64,000 nt of DNA. Source: Bradyrhizobium sp. 186 (GTDB lineage Bacteria; Pseudomonadota; Alphaproteobacteria; Rhizobiales; Xanthobacteraceae). How positions within the stretch are numbered: position 1 is the stretch's first letter; each line of letters opens with the position of its first letter. A program made the position numbers and the translations under genes. The stretch covers positions 1,612,001 through 1,676,000 of the forward strand of contig NZ_CP082164.1 of the NCBI RefSeq assembly GCF_023101685.1. Reading direction: 5' to 3'. This document shows, in pieces, positions 1 through 8,463 of this stretch. The notes beneath the pieces were generated by a model. The model made no database searches and was not told the origin of the DNA. It saw only the letters and a list, made by a program, of their open reading frames with translations.

Positions 1-881
1 TCGAAACTCTCGACGCCCCTGGGCAGTGCGCTCGAGACGATCAGCGCGACCTCCGCCTTCGCGGCCCGCTGGTCATCGCGCAGTTTGCCCAGCCAGGCGT
101 GATTCCAGGCCTTCGTTCGCTTCGATTCCCAGAGAATCGTGCCACAGCGCTGTCCATTGGCGGCCAGCACCCCGTGCACCACGTCGCCGCCGAACTCACC
201 CTTCGCCACCGGCTCGATCAGGTCACGGGGGAAGCGGCTGCGGAGCAGGGATTCGAGTTCGATTTCGAGCGCTTCGCCCTGCAACTGCTGCGAGCCCTGC
301 TCCGCCTTGCGGCGCAGTTCCTCGATCTGGCGCTGCATGCCGGCGAGCTGGGCCTCCTTTTCGCCGACCTTGGACTTGAATGCATCCTCGGCCTCGATCC
401 TGGCCTTGTCCCGGACGGCGGCGAGATTCTCCTGCACCTTTTTCTCTACGGTCAGTTCGACCTCGCGCTTGGCGTCCTCGAGCTCCCGCTGCTTGCGCAA
501 CATATCGGTCTGGGCCTGCTGGGCTTCTGCGAGCTTCGTAGTGTTCGCGGCGAGCATCTGCTGCAGGTCCGCAAGCTGCCGGTCGCGCTGACCAAGATCA
601 TCGGCCAGCGCCAGACGGGCTTTCTTTGCCTCGGCTTCGGCGATGGCCGCGCGTTCGGCGCGCATCTTGATCGCCACCTGTTCGTCCAGAGTTTCCCGAG
701 CCTTGGCGAGGTCTTCCTGCGTTTGACGGAGGTGGGCTTCGCGACGGCCAAAGTCGGCTTCCTTGGCCGCGAGCTGCGCCTCGAACTGCTTGCGGGACGC
801 GGCGACGATCGGCGCCGCCAACGATTCGGTCAGCTTGATCTCGGTGCCGCATTTCGTGCAGATGATCTGTGGGTCGCTCAC
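1..881 (-). CDS. DUF2130 domain protein, C-terminus cut by window edge
   Basis: Reading from a GTG start at 881, 293 codons stay open to the window edge. The N-terminus has a CxxC pair (Cys8, Cys11) like half a zinc ribbon. A long charged Gln/Glu/Lys/Arg-rich coiled coil covers roughly residues 30-205. A globular C-terminal domain follows with the DUF2130 pattern of a conserved Asp (Asp233) and a Trp-Glu-Ser-Lys segment (Glu252, Lys254). The D-x18-ExK arrangement resembles PD-(D/E)XK nuclease-like folds, which is inference; the biochemical role of the family is not settled. It is the last gene of the minus-strand operon, 160 bp after the AAA+ gene. The GTG start is supported by the immediate CxxC region; no upstream ATG is in frame nearby. 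Confidence 0.8.
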   Translation of the reverse strand, partial: MSDPQIICTKCGTEIKLTESLAAPIVAASRKQFEAQLAAKEADFGRREAHLRQTQEDLAKARETLDEQVAIKMRAERAAIAEAEAKKARLALADDLGQRDRQLADLQQMLAANTTKLAEAQQAQTDMLRKQRELEDAKREVELTVEKKVQENLAAVRDKARIEAEDAFKSKVGEKEAQLAGMQRQIEELRRKAEQGSQQLQGEALEIELESLLRSRFPRDLIEPVAKGEFGGDVVHGVLAANGQRCGTILWESKRTKAWNHAWLGKLRDDQRAAKAEVALIVSSALPRGVESF

Positions 882-1041
882 GGTATCGGTCCTGTGGTGA
901 TGGTGTGTGATTGTATCCGCATTGCCCGCGCCGACCGTGCTGGATCGCGACGTTATCCCCGGCAATCGGGCCGGCCGCGGCAGTGGCGACGCCCTGTACG
1001 GTGCCGTCGGTTTCGGCGTCTCGGCGGGATCGTGCGTCATG

Positions 1042-2604
1042 TCAGTTCCTCGTGGCGCGGAGGTCGCGGTCGCGCAGGATGGCTTCGACGATCCGGCGAA
1101 GCCGGCGCACTGAGCCACCGCGCCAATTGCGCGCCACCGCGGCGTGTTCGGCGCCGTCAAGCGGCGGCACCCAGCTTTCGTCGAGACCACGTTCCCTGGC
1201 CAGGTCCGCAATCACGGCCGGCAGCAGCGCACCGAGATCGCCCGCGCTCGGCTTCGGAAACTGAATCACGCGAAAGCGGTCGCGGAGTGCGCCAGGCAAA
1301 GGGTCGAGGCTGTTGGCCGTCGCCACGTAGGAGACCTGCGATAGATCGAGATTCGTCTGAAGCGCCGGGTCGGGGTAGCGCGCACTGGTTTCGGGCTCAA
1401 GGAAACCGAGGAGGCAATCCCATAGCCGTCCATAGTCATTCCGTACCGCGGCCTTCTCCAACTCCTCAAGCTGGATCAAAACGCTGGCATGTTTGGCCTG
1501 TGCAATCGCGAGAAACGGATGACACGGCTCGGCCGAATACCATCGGCGGTCAGTACCACCGAAGACCGCGCCGTCGGCACGCGAGGAGTCCTCGCACCAG
1601 ACGTTCAGGCCGAGGACTTGTCCGAGCCGACGAGCAAACCGAGATTTGCCCCCGCCAAAACCGCCGACCAAAATTAGCGGACGGAGCTTCACCGTGGTAC
1701 GACCGACGAGGTCGGTGAGCGCAAAATCGATCACATCTGATGCATAGGGAAATTCGGACAGGAGCGTGCTGCGGACCTGATGCAGCGGCGGTACTGCGAC
1801 CAGCGGCAACGGCACGTTGATGACGCCCTTGAGCGGTCCGAGGATCTCTTTGAGCTTGACGTTCTTCATCGCCTCGTCGCTCAAACGAGCGACCACGAGG
1901 TGATGTTCAGGCACCACTTCGGTCGAAAATGCTACCTGATGCAGGATCTCGGCTTTTTCCTTCGCCTCCTCGCGAGCCTGCTCCTCTTCCTCTTGTTCCC
2001 GCCTCGCGGCTTCCTGCGCGGCCGCGATGCGATGCTCCGCCATGCGCGAGCCGATGAACAACGCGTTCGCCACAGCCGACTTGTGTCGTATGATCATGTG
2101 GCCGCAGGCCGGCAGCGCCGCCCAGCCGAATACGAATGCCTCAACGTCGCAGCGGAGCTGTTCGTCGCTTTTGTGAACGATGCCCCTGAAGGCGAGCAGC
2201 AGAGCCTTTGCCACACGCTGATGATCATCCAAGAACGCGCCGCCCCGCGGCACCGGAAGGCTCAGCAACCGGACGCTGTCGGCAAGGCCGCGCAATTTCG
2301 GATCATCGTCGGTGACGGCGCGATGGTCGAGTTCGGCGGCAAGCGCCAGACCGGCGTCCACTTTGAGCGCCGTCGCCCAAGCCGCGTTGAGCGGCAAATT
2401 CGGGCAGAGCTGGTCGATCTCGGCCATCAACCGCTGTTCGACGTGACTGGCATTGTCGTTGACCAGCATGGCGTAGCGCAGAAGCCGAGGCAGGCCATTA
2501 AGGCGCTCATTACCGTCAGTCGAATCGGCCGCCGCGCCCGTGGCGATGTCGTCCCGCTCGACTGCGGGTAGATCGAAGTCATCGGCGTCGTCGGCCGCGC
2601 TCAT
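1042..2604 (-). CDS. Lon-type AAA+ ATPase without protease domain
   Basis: The 520-residue protein has an unrecognised N-terminal half with a Glu/Arg-rich coiled coil around residues 195-225. A C-terminal AAA+ module follows: Walker A GGFGGGKS near residue 320, a degenerate Walker B (VLIQLEELEK, Glu in place of the usual Asp), sensor-1 VATANS, and an arginine-containing LRDRFRVIQF segment. The stretch from the sensor to the arginine finger lines up with the ATPase of Lon protease (LFIATANVLDPIP-like). No Ser-Lys protease domain follows, and the protein ends about 60 residues after the AAA+ lid. Its start overlaps the stop of the phosphoesterase gene by 4 bp (ATGA), which indicates coupling. 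It probably remodels a protein or nucleoprotein partner from the same operon (inference). Confidence 0.75.
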   Translation of the reverse strand: MSAADDADDFDLPAVERDDIATGAAADSTDGNERLNGLPRLLRYAMLVNDNASHVEQRLMAEIDQLCPNLPLNAAWATALKVDAGLALAAELDHRAVTDDDPKLRGLADSVRLLSLPVPRGGAFLDDHQRVAKALLLAFRGIVHKSDEQLRCDVEAFVFGWAALPACGHMIIRHKSAVANALFIGSRMAEHRIAAAQEAARREQEEEEQAREEAKEKAEILHQVAFSTEVVPEHHLVVARLSDEAMKNVKLKEILGPLKGVINVPLPLVAVPPLHQVRSTLLSEFPYASDVIDFALTDLVGRTTVKLRPLILVGGFGGGKSRFARRLGQVLGLNVWCEDSSRADGAVFGGTDRRWYSAEPCHPFLAIAQAKHASVLIQLEELEKAAVRNDYGRLWDCLLGFLEPETSARYPDPALQTNLDLSQVSYVATANSLDPLPGALRDRFRVIQFPKPSAGDLGALLPAVIADLARERGLDESWVPPLDGAEHAAVARNWRGGSVRRLRRIVEAILRDRDLRATRN

Positions 2605-3392
2605 GCTTCGAGCTCCACCACCAAGGCGGCGTCAAAGTCAGGGTTCTCGGTCCCGTACCCGTGCGGGTTACACAGGACCCTCGTCTTGCCGACGACATAG
2701 TCGGACGAGTTGTGAACGTGGCCATGCACCCACAGCGTCGGCTGGTAGCGCTCGATCAGCGCGGACTGGTCGCTAAGGAACGAACCCGTCACGGGATCGC
2801 TCCGGTACTTCGGATGAATGGAGTTCCAATGCACTGCGGTGTGAGAGATAATGACGGTGGCGGTACCTTCGAACGGCGTCGGCAGAACGCCTTCCAAATA
2901 CGTCTTGGACCGGTGATGCAGCAGCGCCGCTTCCTGCGGCCTGAATCTCAGCCACGGCTTCTTCTGCCAGCCGATCAGGCGGTGGTCGTTCATGCCCTTT
3001 GCGCAGGCATTCATTGTGGCAGCTTGGTTGGCCTCACCAAAAATCCGGTAGTCAGTCCAGAGCGTTGCCCCCAGGAAGCGGACGCTGCTGGACGCGCCTG
3101 CGCCACGCAGCGTGATGGTGTCGTTCTCCAGCACATGGATATTGAAGGTGGGACCATGGGAGCGAGCCAACACCAGTTCATCCGGAACGAAGCGCCGGTA
3201 AAATTCGTGATTGCCCATCGTCATCACGATGGGAATGTGCAGCGGCACGATCTCGCGCAGGCACTCGAAGGCGCGGAGCACGCCCTCGCAGGTGTCGCCG
3301 GCGACGATGACGACATCGACGTCATCCGCGATCGTAATCTTCTTCACGGGGCCGACGTCAACATGGAGATCCGAAAAGATCTGCAACTTCAA
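2601..3392 (-). CDS. Calcineurin-like metallophosphoesterase
   Basis: All metal-binding motifs of the calcineurin-like phosphoesterase fold are visible in a 263-residue protein: SDLH at the N-terminus, GD in VAGDTCE, GNHEF, SHTAVH, and GHVH near the C-terminus. The preferred start is a TTG at 3392, because the conserved beta-strand LQIFSDLH begins there and the TTG overlaps the TGA stop of the upstream gene. An ATG at 3500 would add 36 low-complexity Arg-rich residues inside the neighbour. Substrate unknown: a phosphodiester, protein phosphate or nucleic acid end are all possible. It lies between the paralogous unknown pair and the AAA+ gene in one overlapping operon. Confidence 0.85.
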   Translation of the reverse strand: MKLQIFSDLHVDVGPVKKITIADDVDVVIVAGDTCEGVLRAFECLREIVPLHIPIVMTMGNHEFYRRFVPDELVLARSHGPTFNIHVLENDTITLRGAGASSSVRFLGATLWTDYRIFGEANQAATMNACAKGMNDHRLIGWQKKPWLRFRPQEAALLHHRSKTYLEGVLPTPFEGTATVIISHTAVHWNSIHPKYRSDPVTGSFLSDQSALIERYQPTLWVHGHVHNSSDYVVGKTRVLCNPHGYGTENPDFDAALVVELEA

Positions 3393-3961
3393 GCGTCGTC
3401 TCCGTCGCGGGGGCGTTCCCGGAAAGCAGCCAGCAGCACCGTCTCGGCCTCGCCGAACTTGTCCGGGCTGTCCGAATAGCGCCGGCCGTAGGCGAGCCAC
3501 GATTCGGCGAGTTCGGTGGCGTAGGGGTGGTCAAGGTCGGTCAAGCCCAAGACCTGCGCCAACACCAGCGCCGCCGCCGCATTACCGTCAATCGCGCAGT
3601 TTAGCAGCGCCGTCATGGCGATGTCGGCCCTCAGCGTGATCTCCTTGATCGGCATCATCGAGAGGGTGGCGCCGATGGCAGCGGCCGGATCTCCATTCAA
3701 CGCGGCCGCGAAATCGTCACCGCCGTGGAGCACATCGATCTGTTCGAGCGTCGTCAGCAGGAGGAGGCGCTCAGCGCCGCCGAGCGCGTTCGACGGCAAC
3801 CGACGCCACCAGGCGAGCGGCGAGGTATCCTCTGCCTTGAATGGCCAAGGGCGCTCACTCTCGGAGGCCGCCGTCATCGGGTCGTAAGCTGCCAGCCTGG
3901 AAGCCTGCGCTCCACAGACAGGCAACGCTGAGGTTTTGGTATCCGCCTCGTTCTTACGCAT
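3389..3961 (-). CDS. Unknown protein, paralogue of the upstream gene
   Basis: This 190-residue protein has no recognised domain. Its middle and C-terminal part, beginning DPAAAIGATL, shares a pattern with the gene just upstream (DAEAAIGLVM): both continue with hydrophobic TALLNCA / TVLLSCA, then an Ala-rich AAALVLAQVLG / GAALMMSDKLG, then ATELAESW / RTKLATSW. The two appear to be a tandem duplication that has diverged strongly. The domain is predicted mostly helical and soluble with no signal peptide. It begins 5 bp after its paralogue stops and overlaps the phosphoesterase start, so the three are probably translated together. Function unknown. Confidence 0.65.
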   Translation of the reverse strand: MRKNEADTKTSALPVCGAQASRLAAYDPMTAASESERPWPFKAEDTSPLAWWRRLPSNALGGAERLLLLTTLEQIDVLHGGDDFAAALNGDPAAAIGATLSMMPIKEITLRADIAMTALLNCAIDGNAAAALVLAQVLGLTDLDHPYATELAESWLAYGRRYSDSPDKFGEAETVLLAAFRERPRDGDDA

Positions 3962-3966
3962 GCAAC

Positions 3967-4407
3967 TTACTCTCGTTCGCCCGGATCAGCGGGTCGGCGC
4001 AAAGACAACAGCAAGCTGGCGACTTGCCAGGACGTCGCCAGCTTGGTGCGCAGGCGTGCCTCAAGCGGCATCTGGCCGAGCTTGTCGGACATCATGAGAG
4101 CCGCCCCGGGATCATCAAACGCACACGACAACAGCACCGTCATTGGGAAGTCGACCTTGATCCCGATCGAGGCCGGCGCTTTGCAGTTCATGACCAAGCC
4201 GATGGCGGCTTCAGCGTCGCCCGAAGTGGCACGCTGCCACTCCGGGATCGTCGACGTGGTAGCCCGAACAAACGTGATGACCTCGGTCTTCGTCGCGTCG
4301 TCGAACGTCTCGGCCGAAATGGTCCGCCAGTAGCGAAGGACGCTGGGCCACGACTCGCCCATGGCTTCGTCACCGCGTCCGCAGTCATCATTGTCAATCT
4401 CGCGCAA
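3967..4407 (-). CDS. Unknown protein, first of a tandem paralogous pair
   Basis: The 146-residue protein is unrecognised. A TTG start at 4407 is chosen because GGAGG lies six bases upstream; the next in-frame ATG (MGESW) would lose this site. Residues 60-130 match the helical pattern of the following gene (see the entry ending at 3389), pointing to duplication. Acidic, soluble, no membrane segment. A 141-bp gap separates it from the gene upstream, so a secondary promoter could lie there, but no clear -35/-10 pair is visible. Confidence 0.6.
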   Translation of the reverse strand: MREIDNDDCGRGDEAMGESWPSVLRYWRTISAETFDDATKTEVITFVRATTSTIPEWQRATSGDAEAAIGLVMNCKAPASIGIKVDFPMTVLLSCAFDDPGAALMMSDKLGQMPLEARLRTKLATSWQVASLLLSLRRPADPGERE

Positions 4408-4548
4408 AGGTAGCCTCCATCGTTCACGCTAGGCGAGGCCTGCGCGGCGGGTCGGTGTTGTCGTCGTCGTCATTGCTCGTGGATCAGTCTCCGAAGATCC
4501 ACGGCGGGCCATGCCATGCCTCGCCGGGCCACGCACCGGCACGGGGAG

Positions 4549-5130
4549 CTATTCGAGCGAAACTTCCTCCACCTGGAAGCGCCCGTATTCGGGGGTAAAG
4601 TCGCCGAGGCCAAACAAACCGGCCATGCGATAGAATCCGACGATGTCGTTGCGGTCGAGCAGCGAGGGCAGATAAGTGCCGTGCACGACGGCGCTCCAGC
4701 CGTCGAAGATCGGGCGGGTCCTGACAGTGAGCGTGCCCCGGCTTCGGATCCGGACCACGGCACGGTGCCGGAAGCGCTCTTCGGCCCAGAGCTCAGCGGC
4801 GGTCTTGGGACCATCGAACTGCAGCAGAGCGGCGCCATCGGCGCGGAAAGCAGCCTTGGTCGTCTCGCCCATGTTGGACTTCTTCGCACCATCTACGCAG
4901 ACGCTCTTGATCATATTCTGCGGCAGGCAGGGCGCTCCGTGATGCAGGTACAACGAACCGTGGAATTCCAGCTCTGCAATCCGCAGGTGATCAGCCTCGG
5001 TCTTCAGGCGCTTCGACGTCACCGCGTCCAACGCCTTCGCGTAGTGGTCGAGCGGGTCACCGAGACGGGAGTTGCGCATAAGCATCGGGCCGACACCGAC
5101 CAGACACAGGGAAATGTGCTCAATGCTCAT
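4549..5130 (-). CDS. Unknown phage/plasmid-type protein
   Basis: A 193-residue protein starting MSIEHISLCLVGVGP is chosen over a 331-residue reading. The latter's extra N-terminus is Arg/Pro-rich and lies antisense-in-frame within the HNH gene. The ATG at 5130 shares one base with the stop of the HNH gene, a typical coupled start. The sequence has beta-rich segments and the phrases GDPLDHYAKALDAVTSKR and CLPQNMIKSVCVDGAK. I do not recognise a family with confidence; the feel is of a small phage or mobile-element protein. No signal peptide or membrane segment. Confidence 0.65.
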   Translation of the reverse strand: MSIEHISLCLVGVGPMLMRNSRLGDPLDHYAKALDAVTSKRLKTEADHLRIAELEFHGSLYLHHGAPCLPQNMIKSVCVDGAKKSNMGETTKAAFRADGAALLQFDGPKTAAELWAEERFRHRAVVRIRSRGTLTVRTRPIFDGWSAVVHGTYLPSLLDRNDIVGFYRMAGLFGLGDFTPEYGRFQVEEVSLE

Positions 5131-5579
5131 CAGGCGATCTCCAAAGCCAGGCGGTAGTCGAAAAGCGGAGGCGGCGACGCCACCGGCACGTAGTTCGGCG
5201 GCAACACGGGGGAACGGGCGTACTTGCGCGCGCGCTCCATGCAGGTCACGTGCAGGTGGCAATCGTGGCAGAGCGTGGTGAGATCCTCGGCAAGCTCGCA
5301 GCGGAAATTGCGGTAGGTGCGATGATGGACCTCGAGCCGCGTCTCCGTGCCAGAGGCGAAGCACAGCCGGCAGCGGTGGCCGGCAGCACGGAGCTCGGCC
5401 AGGCGAGCCGGACTGGTTTGCCAGGCGACGCTGCTGATGTAGCGTCCGTAATCGTCCGAGTCGCGGCGAGCGGCCGCAGAAGGGTTGGGAGAGAACGCGG
5501 GAATGGCGTACGCGGTGAGGAAGCGTGGGCAGTCGATCAGACAATCACAGGGCTGACCGGTAGCATCGGGAAACGTCAT
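5130..5579 (-). CDS. HNH endonuclease-like protein
   Basis: This is the first gene of the minus-strand operon, 149 residues. The C-terminal half carries an HNH/zinc-finger signature: CRLC, then LEVHHRTYRNF, then LCHDCH. The CxxC and CxxCH pairs would bind structural zinc, and the first His of the HH pair would be catalytic. The N-terminal part contains another Cys-rich patch (CDCLIDC), which may bind metal. HNH proteins of this layout act as phage packaging, restriction or homing nucleases; which applies here is not shown. It is divergent from the XRE-type regulator, which may control the operon. Confidence 0.75.
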   Translation of the reverse strand: MTFPDATGQPCDCLIDCPRFLTAYAIPAFSPNPSAAARRDSDDYGRYISSVAWQTSPARLAELRAAGHRCRLCFASGTETRLEVHHRTYRNFRCELAEDLTTLCHDCHLHVTCMERARKYARSPVLPPNYVPVASPPPLFDYRLALEIA

Positions 5580-5683
5580 TGGGTCCTCTGGGCTTCGATC
5601 GTTTCTGCGTTCGCTGGAATAATGTCAGCGATCTAGGTCCAAGAGTCAACGGTTCGCTGGAAAAATTCCTGCAAAGCTATGAT

Positions 5684-5962
5684 ATGGTTAATAAAGTCTC
5701 ACCCATCCAAGATATTTGGCCTTCGCCTCGTCTCATTCGTGCGGGGCGCGCGTTGGCGGGTGTCGACCAAGCGACGTTAGCTTTGGAGGCGGGCGTGACC
5801 CGGCAGGCGGTCAGCGTTATCGAGACGGACGAGAGCGAAAAGATGGATCCTCGCCGCCGAAAGATTCTTGAAGCGATGCAACGAGTGCTGGAAGACAAGT
5901 ACGGCATTGAATTCTTCGCGGCATCCCAGAATTCTGGCGAAGGCGTCCGTTTCCGGAAGTAG
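5684..5962 (+). CDS. XRE-family helix-turn-helix regulator
   Basis: The 92-residue protein from the ATG at 5684 contains a Cro/CI-type HTH: LIRAGRALAGVDQATLALEA followed by the recognition helix GVTRQAVSVIE. A longer reading from 5579 exists, but its first 35 residues lie over the promoter region of the divergent HNH gene and have no ribosome site. It has only the DNA-binding domain plus a short tail. Its divergent placement next to the HNH-to-DUF2130 operon suggests it represses that operon and itself (inference). Confidence 0.7.
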   Translation: MVNKVSPIQDIWPSPRLIRAGRALAGVDQATLALEAGVTRQAVSVIETDESEKMDPRRRKILEAMQRVLEDKYGIEFFAASQNSGEGVRFRK

Positions 5963-6020
5963 CAGCGAGCCGGAACCGCCAAAAAGGCCGCGTTTATCCC
6001 GTTCGAAAGGATGATCAGCG

Positions 6021-6170
6021 ATGAGCCGCACGGTGCTGGTTGTGGATGATGATGCCAGCGTGCTCGAGGAATTGCCGGCATGCTGAAGGATCTCGGCTAC
6101 CAAGTAATCAGCGCTGAAAGCGGCCAGGAAGCTCTCGATCAACTGAGGCGGAAATCGATACTTAGACCTC
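6021..6170 (+). pseudogene. Truncated, frameshifted response regulator receiver
   Basis: The first codons read MSRTVLVVDDDASVLEE, the beta1 and acidic pocket of a CheY-like receiver. The frame then breaks near 6070, and a second frame continues MLKDLGYQVISAESGQEALDQLRRK, the next helix-strand-helix of the same domain. Everything after about 6170, including the phospho-accepting Asp, is missing. This is the 5' third of a response regulator with both a frameshift and a 3' truncation. Confidence 0.75.
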
Positions 6171-6716
6171 GCGTCGCTACGTCGCCGAGAGCGGGTCATC
6201 CGTCTGATAGTTCGAATGAGAACTCCGTCCACGTGCAATCTCCTCGAAAATCGAGCGTTGCACTTGGACGGTGTAGCCGTCTGGCGGGGAGTCTGTGTTT
6301 CCCCTTGGTCTTAACTTAGGCCTTGCAAGAAGTTCCGGCAAAGCTGGATTCGCAAGGTAAGGACTTCGGTCGGCTGGTTCGCCTTTCCCGGAGTCCTCGC
6401 CGGTGTCGAAGACTTATTGAATCGTTTGCCCCGAAGGCGACTTCGTCGCTGCCTAAGATCGCGACCTTTCGTGACTGGCTGCTCGCGGAGGCCTCGAACG
6501 ACCTACACCAGCTCAAATCGTTTACCGGAACGTCGAAGACGAAGCGGCGGTAATAACCAAACTGTTTGTACTTGCCCAATTGTCGCTTGGGAGGCCTTCC
6601 TGGCTGGTGAACCACCGGAAGTGCGTTGACGCTCGGTGCGGTTTTAACCCCACGACCGGAACAGAAGGCCCCATACTTTTGTTCAATGGTCCGGAGTCCA
6701 ACTAAGGAGAAGGGCT
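6171..6716. other. Intergenic region with gene remnants
   Basis: Apart from the LysR C-terminal fragment, no coding sequence is convincing here. The end of the segment carries the ribosome site AAGGAGAAGGGCT for the exported protein at 6717. Confidence 0.5.
6440..6553 (+). pseudogene. C-terminal fragment of a GcvA-type LysR regulator
   Basis: In the + frame ending at 6553 the segment KIATFRDWLLAEASNDLHQL matches the conserved last helix of GcvA-like LysR regulators (usual form K-x-x-x-FRDWLL-x-EA). No DNA-binding or effector domain precedes it; upstream codons in this frame are Arg/Ser-rich and not LysR-like. It is probably the 3' remnant of a deleted regulator gene. Confidence 0.45.
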
Positions 6717-7145
6717 ATGATCGCTAACAGACTTATGATCTTTGGCGCGGTGCTGGCCTTCAGCGCCACCTCCGCGTATGCCGGTCCCTGCAACACGGCG
6801 AGCCGCGATGCAGGATCAGGGAATGTTCCGGGCTATACCGGACAAACCACTGGTTCTACAGCAGCTGATTCCAAGCAGCATCCGCCGACGTCTTCGATGA
6901 GCAAAGCCACAGAGCGTAGCGCAACGTCGTCGGAAGACGCGCAGCGCCAGATGCAGAGCCAGCCGACCGCTGCCGAGCAATCAACGGCGGCAAAGCCCGC
7001 ACCGTCCGAGCAGCCACCGGACAGGACGGCAGGCACCGTCGAGCAGACCCGTCCTGCGCCCACCGAACAATCAAAGAAGGCGACGGCCGGTGCGGCCGAG
7101 CCCGCGCCGTCCGAGCAGAAGGTGGCGGCCGGTCAGGACTGCTAG
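6717..7145 (+). CDS. Small exported Pro/Ser/Gln/Thr-rich protein
   Basis: This 142-residue protein begins with a signal peptide (MIANRLMIFGAVLAFSATSAYA, cleavage after AYA). The rest is low complexity, rich in Ala, Thr, Ser, Gln, Pro and Lys, with the repeated phrases KPAPSEQ, RPAPTEQ and EPAPSEQ. A single Cys follows the signal and one ends the protein. It is preceded by a strong AAGGAG site. The disordered repetitive tail suggests a periplasmic or cell-surface protein of a type common in Bradyrhizobium; function unknown. Confidence 0.7.
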   Translation: MIANRLMIFGAVLAFSATSAYAGPCNTASRDAGSGNVPGYTGQTTGSTAADSKQHPPTSSMSKATERSATSSEDAQRQMQSQPTAAEQSTAAKPAPSEQPPDRTAGTVEQTRPAPTEQSKKATAGAAEPAPSEQKVAAGQDC

Positions 7146-7656
7146 AGCGGGGAATAGTCCCAAGGGCCCCCACATCGAGGGCCGGCCGAACGCCTAGGCC
7201 CTCGATTGGCCGCCGCTAAAGACGGCGCATAACAATTCGACAAATTTCATGTACTTGAGACAAAGAGGTTATCTGGACCGGTGCCGATTTCTTCCGTCCC
7301 CGAGCTGAATAACGCAGGTGTTGTCGCCAGTGGGTTTTGATCTAGTAAGGTCGAAAATGCTTTGTCTTTCAATGAGGGTTGACTGACACTCTCTCCGCCA
7401 CACTGCTTCTCCATCGTGCCCGACCACTAGAACCGACAGCAACGCAATGCATGGCGCGACAGCAGCTGCTGCGCATTGTTCCGTGATGTTACCCGCGAGA
7501 TCACGAAAAGATTTCCTGCAGGCCCATCCTCCCGTGTAGAGCCCGACGAGGACGATCAGGGCCGCCGACACGTAGGGCGTGCGATGGGCAACGCGGCTGG
7601 AACCGCACGAACGTGCCGCAGGCCGAGCGCAGCCAAACCGCGGCCGACCGAAACTA
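7146..7656. other. Intergenic region, nothing firm
   Basis: A GTG-started minus-strand frame of 100 codons (7269-7571) begins with a short hydrophobic stretch, but it has no ribosome site and no family resemblance, so it is not called. No RNA gene or clear promoter was seen. Confidence 0.4.
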
Positions 7657-8463
7657 TCAAGTGGACTTTTCAGCGGGGATTCGATCGAGGCGTAATCGAT
7701 GTCGATGATCGGTTAGTAGGCGAGCTCCTCCCATCACTGCGGCCAGCGTTCCCAATCCTGTCCCGCCGGCGATCAAGAACATGATCAAAAGCTGGTATTT
7801 AACCGCGTCTATCGGCTCGACGCCTGCAAGGATTTGACCGGTCATCATCCCCGGAAGGGAGACAAGACCGATCGCAGCCATCGCATTGATCGTTGGCATC
7901 AGCCCGCTCCGCATTGCGTCCCTCAGCACCGGCAGCAGAGCCTGGTACCGGGTGCCGCCAAGCGCAAGGCAAGCTTCTACGGCCGCCTTTTCACGCACCA
8001 AGCCGTTTGTCAGCACGTCCAAGCCCAGGCTTATACCCGTCATGGTGTTGCCCAGGATCATGCCCAACAAAGGCAGCGCATACCGTGGGTGATACCAGGG
8101 ATCCGGACGTAGCTCCGTCAGGAGCGCAAACATCGTAACGATGCCGGCGGCGAGTAGCGTGCATCCCGCGCCCAAGCCGTAGCTCCAAATGCCTGCTAGG
8201 CGCCGCTTCTGTCGCGCGACGATCTCCCGTGAGGCGAAGAGAACCATGATGAAGGCCGCGAGCGCGGTCCAGAGCGGCGACACCGCGGCAAACAGGAACG
8301 TCAGTACGTATCCAACGAGCACCAGTTGAAGCACCATCCGCACAGTCGCGATGGCCAGCTGTCTTTCAAGCTTTAGGCGGAGAACAAGCGAGAGAGCACC
8401 GTCCATGACAACAAGAAGCGCGGGCAGGATCAAATCACCGTATGCCAGTTGGATGTAAGTCAC
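7657..8463 (-). CDS. fetB: FetB-like (UPF0014) ABC transporter permease
   Basis: The 268-residue polytopic membrane protein has about seven hydrophobic segments. It shows UPF0014/FetB family features: an N-terminal LALRLKLERQLAIA-type segment after the first helix, LLGMILGNTMTGISLGLD in the middle, and MAAIGLVSLPGMMTGQILAG near the end. E. coli FetAB is an iron exporter that raises tolerance to oxidative stress. The ATP-binding partner overlaps it upstream by 4 bp. Substrate here is not shown; an iron or other metal efflux role would suit the oxidative-stress genes nearby. Confidence 0.85.
   Translation of the reverse strand: MTYIQLAYGDLILPALLVVMDGALSLVLRLKLERQLAIATVRMVLQLVLVGYVLTFLFAAVSPLWTALAAFIMVLFASREIVARQKRRLAGIWSYGLGAGCTLLAAGIVTMFALLTELRPDPWYHPRYALPLLGMILGNTMTGISLGLDVLTNGLVREKAAVEACLALGGTRYQALLPVLRDAMRSGLMPTINAMAAIGLVSLPGMMTGQILAGVEPIDAVKYQLLIMFLIAGGTGLGTLAAVMGGARLLTDHRHRLRLDRIPAEKST

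Noticed and set aside
99..1718. Long + strand frame of 539 codons
   Set aside because: It is antisense to the DUF2130 and AAA+ genes, has Arg-rich low-information sequence, and the minus-strand frames carry clear motifs.
7269..7571. 100-codon minus frame with a hydrophobic start
   Set aside because: GTG start without ribosome site, no family resemblance, runs into Arg-rich sequence.
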